Of a stretch of DNA of 64,000 nt, positions 59,858-64,000 are shown piece after piece. Each line of letters begins with the position of its first letter. Position 1 is the first letter of the stretch. The notes under the pieces are model-generated. The model was not told the origin of the DNA. It saw only the letters and a program-made list of their open reading frames with translations, and did no database searches. The translations under genes and the position numbers were made by a program. Source of the DNA: Mucilaginibacter defluvii (lineage in GTDB: Bacteria > Bacteroidota > Bacteroidia > Sphingobacteriales > Sphingobacteriaceae); the NCBI RefSeq assembly GCF_039543225.1, contig NZ_BAABJI010000001.1, forward strand, positions 1-64,000. The letters run 5' to 3'.

Positions 59858-60942
59858 ACCTGGCGGCCTTTCCATACGGTATTTTTGGTAAGGTGTTGCT
59901 GTACCGCGAAAAAAGCGATCAGCACCATACTTGCCATTTGTAGCGGATGTAAGATTACGTTGAGCAGCGGGTTTTGCCCGGCTGAAAAGGAGATCATAAT
60001 GCGTGTTAGAATGATGAGGCCAACCATCAGCGCGATAAGCGGCAGGTTCAGGGTAGTAATTACCAGCATAGGCCCGCCGATGAGCAGGGTAATGTAAACG
60101 AGGAAACCCGGCACGCTATAATTAAATATAGCCAGAAAGTTCTTGCTGAACCCTTGAATAGCCTCGTTATAACCGGTATACATACGGCAATAAATTAAAT
60201 CGTTAGCCAGTAATCCCTCGCCGCGATAGCGGGCAGCCTTTACCAGTTTCATGATCTCCACATCCTCCACCACCTTATCGCGTACCTGCTTGTGCCATTG
60301 GTTGGCATGGTAGGTCTCGGCATCAAAAAACATAAATTGACCGCTGGCGGCGGCAACAGCGTAATGCCGGGTAAGGTATATAAGCCGTATGGGTAAAAGA
60401 TTTAATAACAAAAAATGCATTAATGGTACTACCACTTTTTCGCCGAGGGTTACCATACGCTGGTTGGTAAATAAGCTGAGCAAAGCCACTTGCCGCAGGT
60501 GCATGCGGTGCACGGCGCTGTTAATCAACCCTCGTTCTATTTCCTCATCAGCATCAACAAACATTAAATAGCGGCCCTTAGCCTGTTTGGCCAGTTGGTG
60601 GCAGGCATAATTTTTACCCAGCCAGTCGGAAGGCAGGTTGTCACCTTGTATTACCCTGAAATTGGCATGTGCGGCTGCATATTGCCGGCAAATGGCGTAA
60701 GTGTTATCGGTTGAGTTATCGTCAAGGATGATGACTTCGTAATGCTGATAATCCTGACGGCTTATAGAGCGTAACAGGTTTTCAATATTCTGTTCCTCGT
60801 TGCGGGCAGGTATCAGGATAGATACCATATCATTGTAAGATTTGCCCACACGCTGCAGCTTAGGGTTCGACATAAAGTTGAACAGCGTAACCACAAAACG
60901 CAGCACAATAAAAAACAAGGTTACCGATATGGCAATGATCAC
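59854..60942 (-). CDS. Family 2 glycosyltransferase, carotenoid-type (CruG/CrtQ-like)
   Basis: This 362-residue membrane-bound GT2 has one N-terminal helix (1-22), the GT-A domain with SILIPARNEEQN, DDNSTD (74-79), MFVDADEE (127-134) and NYACHQLAKQAKG, and three or four C-terminal helices (about 285-355). This layout is that of CruG and of the staphyloxanthin CrtQ, which glycosylate carotenoids. GTG start 60942, two bases behind the preceding acyltransferase gene, and a 4-base overlap with the CruF-like gene. Sugar donor and acceptor are inferred from neighbours. Confidence 0.87.
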   Translation of the reverse strand: MIIAISVTLFFIVLRFVVTLFNFMSNPKLQRVGKSYNDMVSILIPARNEEQNIENLLRSISRQDYQHYEVIILDDNSTDNTYAICRQYAAAHANFRVIQGDNLPSDWLGKNYACHQLAKQAKGRYLMFVDADEEIERGLINSAVHRMHLRQVALLSLFTNQRMVTLGEKVVVPLMHFLLLNLLPIRLIYLTRHYAVAAASGQFMFFDAETYHANQWHKQVRDKVVEDVEIMKLVKAARYRGEGLLANDLIYCRMYTGYNEAIQGFSKNFLAIFNYSVPGFLVYITLLIGGPMLVITTLNLPLIALMVGLIILTRIMISFSAGQNPLLNVILHPLQMASMVLIAFFAVQQHLTKNTVWKGRQV

Positions 60943-60944
60943 TG

Positions 60945-61568
60945 TTATATAACTATTTGTGTTTGCTGCTGCCTTGCCGCCTCGTAATGCTGTTGGTAGG
61001 CCTCAGTTAATTGATGTATATTATTAAAGCTGTTAACAGCGCTTTTGTTTACATAAACGTTGACGCCCGGCTTTTTATGTTCAAAGTATTCAATAAAAGT
61101 AGCGGAAAAGATTAGTTGCGTTTTTTGTTGCGTTTTATCTATCACCCGTAATATGCCCTTGTCAAAATCAACCTGCTGCACAAAGTTTGAGTATAGCTTC
61201 CCTTGTGGAAATATTACCACCAGGTTTTGCGGGTCATTTAATAACTCAGCCGCGTAGTTGAGCGACTCAATCAGCCCCTTTGAGTTTTTACTGATAGAGA
61301 ACGCGCCCATGTATTTTAAAAAGAAAACCTTGCTTACGGTTTCTTCGAGTATCATGATGTGGAAGCGTTTTTTAAACAGTTTATAATTAAGGTAGTATAG
61401 TATAAAGCCATCCCACCAGCTGAAATGGTTGGGGATTAACAGTACCGACTTGTCCGCATCTACCGCGATATTATTATAATTAAACGAGCGGAAGTTTTTA
61501 TCGATCAGCCGCAAAATATACCGGTGGAAGAACCAGTGGATGATTTTATTATTTTTCGGGGTGATCAT
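60945..61568 (-). CDS. PlsC-like acyltransferase (second of tandem pair)
   Basis: This 207-residue acyltransferase has the motif NHFSWWDGF, whose His48 and Asp53 form the H-x4-D catalytic pair, and FPQGK (120-124) in place of the usual FPEG. It shares this length and motif layout with the neighbouring gene, indicating gene duplication. There is no clear membrane helix, only hydrophobic patches. Relatives move a fatty acyl group to glycerol phosphate or, in staphyloxanthin synthesis, a sugar hydroxyl (CrtO). In this operon the likely role is acylation of a glycosylated carotenoid, but a phospholipid role is not excluded. It lies 2 bases upstream of the GT2 gene. Confidence 0.85.
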   Translation of the reverse strand: MITPKNNKIIHWFFHRYILRLIDKNFRSFNYNNIAVDADKSVLLIPNHFSWWDGFILYYLNYKLFKKRFHIMILEETVSKVFFLKYMGAFSISKNSKGLIESLNYAAELLNDPQNLVVIFPQGKLYSNFVQQVDFDKGILRVIDKTQQKTQLIFSATFIEYFEHKKPGVNVYVNKSAVNSFNNIHQLTEAYQQHYEAARQQQTQIVI

Positions 61569-61588
61569 TTCTTTATGTTTAATAATAA

Positions 61589-62212
61589 TTAATGGTCGAC
61601 ATGGATCTGATTGGCCAAAGCCTGCTTGTGGTGAGCATTAATATTTTTTACCAATTGTTCGAAAGGCAATTCGCCGGCCACGCCACAATCAAACAAATGG
61701 ATAAAGGCCGATGGCTTCAGGCTTTCAAAATAGTCTATCAGTACGCAGGAGTATACAACCTGGCAGGGGCCTTTAATATTTTTTATCAACCGTTCAATAC
61801 CAATTCCAATCTCAATTTCGGTAGCATGGTTTGATATCAGTTCGCCTTGCGGAAAAACCACCACCAAATTGTCGGGGTCGTTTAGTAAACCTGCCGCGTA
61901 TTGTAATGATTTGATCATCTCGCGCGAGCCTTTTTCGATGGAGAAGCCGCCGAATAGGTTAAACAACATCCGCTTACGCAGGTGGTCTTCCTGCATCATG
62001 ATGAATAACTTGCGTTTAAGGTGCCAGTAAGCCAGGTAATTACCAAAAAAACCATCCCACCAGCTAAAATGGTTACACAGCAGCAGTACCGAGTGGCCGG
62101 GTTTGGGCTTGAAAGGCATAACAACCACGCGGTTAAAGGCCTTGTGTATGCGGTAGCGCATGTACCGGGCAAACCAGTTGCTGAAAAGGCTTACTCTGCG
62201 GGCGGGTATCAT
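61589..62212 (-). CDS. PlsC-like acyltransferase (first of tandem pair)
   Basis: This 207-residue paralogue of the next gene has NHFSWWDGFFGNYL with His48 and Asp53, GGFSIEKGSREMIKSLQYAA and FPQGE (120-124). The pair share the same length and motif positions but differ clearly in the C-terminal third, which suggests two acceptors or two acyl chains. The Gln instead of Glu in the F-P-x-G block, seen in both, is unusual and may mark a subfamily. The start ATG overlaps the alpha/beta hydrolase stop by 4 bases, and 20 bases separate it from the second copy. Confidence 0.85.
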   Translation of the reverse strand: MIPARRVSLFSNWFARYMRYRIHKAFNRVVVMPFKPKPGHSVLLLCNHFSWWDGFFGNYLAYWHLKRKLFIMMQEDHLRKRMLFNLFGGFSIEKGSREMIKSLQYAAGLLNDPDNLVVVFPQGELISNHATEIEIGIGIERLIKNIKGPCQVVYSCVLIDYFESLKPSAFIHLFDCGVAGELPFEQLVKNINAHHKQALANQIHVDH

Positions 62213-63027
62213 ACTTTAAATTTAACTAAATATTTATCCAGATCGGCAGTTACCAGCCAGTGCCCAAGGTCAACCTCATGCACCTCGGGGTTATTTAAGG
62301 TGTTGATAAAGGGTTGAGCCTCCCGCTTAGGGAACAAGTTATCATGCCTGCCAAAAATTAAACGGCATTTAATATTATGCTGATTAATAAGTTGTGCCAC
62401 CTTTTGTGTATCGGGTTTTAAGCGTTTTATCAGGTTGAGGGTATAATATACATCAAGGCGTTTTTGTTCGGTATCCATTTCGCTCCAGGCAATTTTATAC
62501 AGGCTTTCATCAATAAAACCCACGCGTTTAAGTGTTTTTAATAATGATGGCGCTATCCATTTGCTCTTGGTAACGGTACGGAAAAGGTAGCGGCCCAGTG
62601 TTTTATGCGTTAATATATGGAAACCCTTATACACAAACAGCCCGTCAGGTGCCATCAATATCACTTCGTCTATCAGGTCAGCATACTCCTCAACCAGTAT
62701 CAGCGCCAGGTTAGCACCGATGGAGTAGCCCAGTACCGAAAAGCGTTGCCTGCCATGCAGTTTAAACCACTCCTCTACGTAATTGCGCACCAGCGCTTTG
62801 GGCATACCCTGAATGATCTGCTGCTCGCTCCAGTCCTTTAGCGCGCTGCCGCCATGAAAAAAATGATCAAAACCGTAAACATGATATTCGGGCAGTACCG
62901 ATTGCTCCAGCACGTGAAACTGTTTACCCGTCATGCCGTAGCCATGAAAAGCCAGCAGCGGCTTGCTACCCGTACCGTATTCGTGATAGTGTACCTGCCC
63001 TAACTGCGGGATGTGTAAATAACCCAT
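62209..63027 (-). CDS. Alpha/beta hydrolase
   Basis: This 272-residue alpha/beta-hydrolase fold enzyme has an oxyanion-hole HGYGMTG (28-34), nucleophile Ser102 in GYSIGANLA, acid Asp229 in FGRHDNLFP and His256 in DLGHWLV. The full triad is present. The substrate is unknown; with the operon around it, an ester of a lipid or carotenoid is possible. It has no signal peptide. It is first in the minus-strand operon (4-base overlap with the first acyltransferase gene). No clear -7 box was seen in front of it. Confidence 0.87.
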   Translation of the reverse strand: MGYLHIPQLGQVHYHEYGTGSKPLLAFHGYGMTGKQFHVLEQSVLPEYHVYGFDHFFHGGSALKDWSEQQIIQGMPKALVRNYVEEWFKLHGRQRFSVLGYSIGANLALILVEEYADLIDEVILMAPDGLFVYKGFHILTHKTLGRYLFRTVTKSKWIAPSLLKTLKRVGFIDESLYKIAWSEMDTEQKRLDVYYTLNLIKRLKPDTQKVAQLINQHNIKCRLIFGRHDNLFPKREAQPFINTLNNPEVHEVDLGHWLVTADLDKYLVKFKV

Positions 63028-63158
63028 TGCGGCAATATTAACAAATACCTGCTAAAAAGTTTGCTGCAGTGTGTAATTGCGTGTGATAGTAAACATGATA
63101 CTGATCATTATTTTGTAATATATACCCCTCAGTTTAGCAGTGTACAAGGTATTTATAG

Positions 63159-63166
63159 TATTTTTG
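63159..63166 (+). promoter_or_regulatory. -7 promoter box for hemH
   Basis: TATTTTTG, full match to TAnnTTTG, 15 bases before the ATG; no clear -33 partner. Confidence 0.5.
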
Positions 63167-63181
63167 AAGCCTCAAAATATT

Positions 63182-64000
63182 ATGGCAAAAAAGGGAATAT
63201 TATTAGTGAATTTAGGTACGCCTGATAGTCCGTCAACCGCAGATGTGCGCCGCTATCTGGATGAATTTTTGATGGACGCGCGGGTGATAGATGTAAATGC
63301 TGCCTTACGTACCTTTTTGGTGAAGGGAGTGATTGTACCGTTCAGGGCGCCTAAATCAGCTAAGTTATATAAGGAGATATGGGACGATAAAACCGGATCG
63401 CCATTAAAATACTACAGCATTTTACAGCGCGATGCCTTGCAGCAGCGCCTGGGCGACGGGTATATGGTCGAGCTGGCCATGCGCTACCAAAACCCATCTA
63501 TTGAATTAGCTCTTGAAAACCTGAAAAATGCCCTTGTTGACAGCGTTCAGGTGATCCCGCTGTTCCCGCAATATGCCTCGGCAAGTACCGGTTCGGTTTA
63601 CGAAAAGGTAATGCGCCTGATGAAGGATTGGCCTACGCCGCCGCCGGTATCATTCATCAACTCGTTTTATGATGACGATTTGGTGATCAAAACCTTTGCC
63701 GATAATGCCCGCAAATACAACCCGGCATCGTACGACCATATCCTGTTCAGCTTTCATGGCCTGCCGCAGCGTCAGTTAATTAAAGCCGATCATACCCACA
63801 GCCATTGCCTGAAGGTGAACGATTGCTGCCAGACTATTAACGATAAAAATAAATTTTGCTATTCGGCACAATCATACCACACCGCTAAGTTGATAGCCGC
63901 CGAGCTGAATATCGCTAAGGAAGATTATACCGTTTGCTTTCAATCGCGCCTGGGTAATGATCCATGGGTGCAGCCGTACACCAGCGAGATTATCCACAAA
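63182..64000 (+). CDS. hemH: Ferrochelatase (partial; cut by window end)
   Basis: The first 273 residues of ferrochelatase, which puts iron into protoporphyrin IX (or coproporphyrin III). It starts ATG (MAKKGILLVNLGTPDSP). Other marks are DEFLMDARVID, GSPLKYYS, VIPLFPQYASASTGSVYE and the catalytic His192 in FSFHGLPQR. An unusual Cys-rich insert follows: Cys209, 215, 216 and 226 in C-x5-CC-x9-C, where many bacterial homologues have a simple YHCxC segment. FQSRLGNDPWVQPYT closes the visible part. The insert may bind a 2Fe-2S cluster or another metal. The end of the gene lies outside the window. Confidence 0.95.
   Translation, partial: MAKKGILLVNLGTPDSPSTADVRRYLDEFLMDARVIDVNAALRTFLVKGVIVPFRAPKSAKLYKEIWDDKTGSPLKYYSILQRDALQQRLGDGYMVELAMRYQNPSIELALENLKNALVDSVQVIPLFPQYASASTGSVYEKVMRLMKDWPTPPPVSFINSFYDDDLVIKTFADNARKYNPASYDHILFSFHGLPQRQLIKADHTHSHCLKVNDCCQTINDKNKFCYSAQSYHTAKLIAAELNIAKEDYTVCFQSRLGNDPWVQPYTSEIIHK

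Overview
The window looks like the chromosome of a Bacteroidota bacterium of the Sphingobacteriaceae type (Mucilaginibacter/Pedobacter-like). This is inferred from GLPGLI and OMP_b-brl_3 outer-membrane proteins, repeated TAnnTTTG-type -7 promoter boxes (some with TTTG/TTG about 19-20 bases upstream), weak Shine-Dalgarno sequences, a bacillithiol gene, and several secreted plant and fungal polysaccharide hydrolases. No species can be named from the sequence alone.

Layout. The window opens with the end of an rRNA operon (23S 3' end, 5S, terminator). Next come an iron-uptake-like unit on the minus strand (outer-membrane barrel, GLPGLI protein, PepSY membrane protein; 0.9-5.7 kb) and a carbohydrate block (6-12.9 kb). 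That block has three alpha-mannan enzymes (GH92, GH125, GH76) and a GH5 lipoprotein with a triple ricin-type lectin repeat. A housekeeping stretch follows: gluQ, a 56-residue membrane peptide, tsaD, a very large TamB-like protein, ribBA, an LptF/G permease, a START-like protein and tRNA-Met. Directly behind the tRNA sits one AT-rich gene (23.2-25.1 kb) for a SIR2-domain protein with a long unrecognised C-terminal region. It is the best candidate in the window for a poorly described antiphage system.

From 25 to 34.8 kb there are a lipoprotein, a GH11 xylanase, an SDR/AraC pair, a divergent SDR/HxlR pair with overlapping promoters, bioA, a CBM9 protein, an unknown membrane protein and a GH29 fucosidase. 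A DNA-repair run on the minus strand (recA, nth, a small ORFan, uvrA) spans 34.8-40.2 kb. From 40.3 to 49.7 kb there are a peptide-binding lipoprotein, a small lipoprotein, a lactonase, a pseudouridine synthase with a long basic tail, a lytic transglycosylase, a thioredoxin-reductase-like flavoprotein and aconitase.

From 50 to 58.3 kb there are a DUF2442 protein, a protein made mostly of seven 40-47-residue repeats, bshA, a DUF885 peptidase, an ECF sigma/anti-sigma pair and a divergent VWA-domain protein. The last region (58.3-63 kb) is a tightly packed minus-strand operon: alpha/beta hydrolase, two tandem acyltransferases, a glycosyltransferase and a CruF-like carotenoid protein, followed by ispH. 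It resembles a pathway that glycosylates and acylates a carotenoid, next to the last enzyme of isoprenoid precursor supply. The window ends inside hemH.

Intergenic DNA holds several long inverted repeats of the dispersed intergenic kind (around 14.0-14.15, 36.8-36.9 and 42.7 kb). No CRISPR array, complete insertion sequence, prophage or replication origin was seen.
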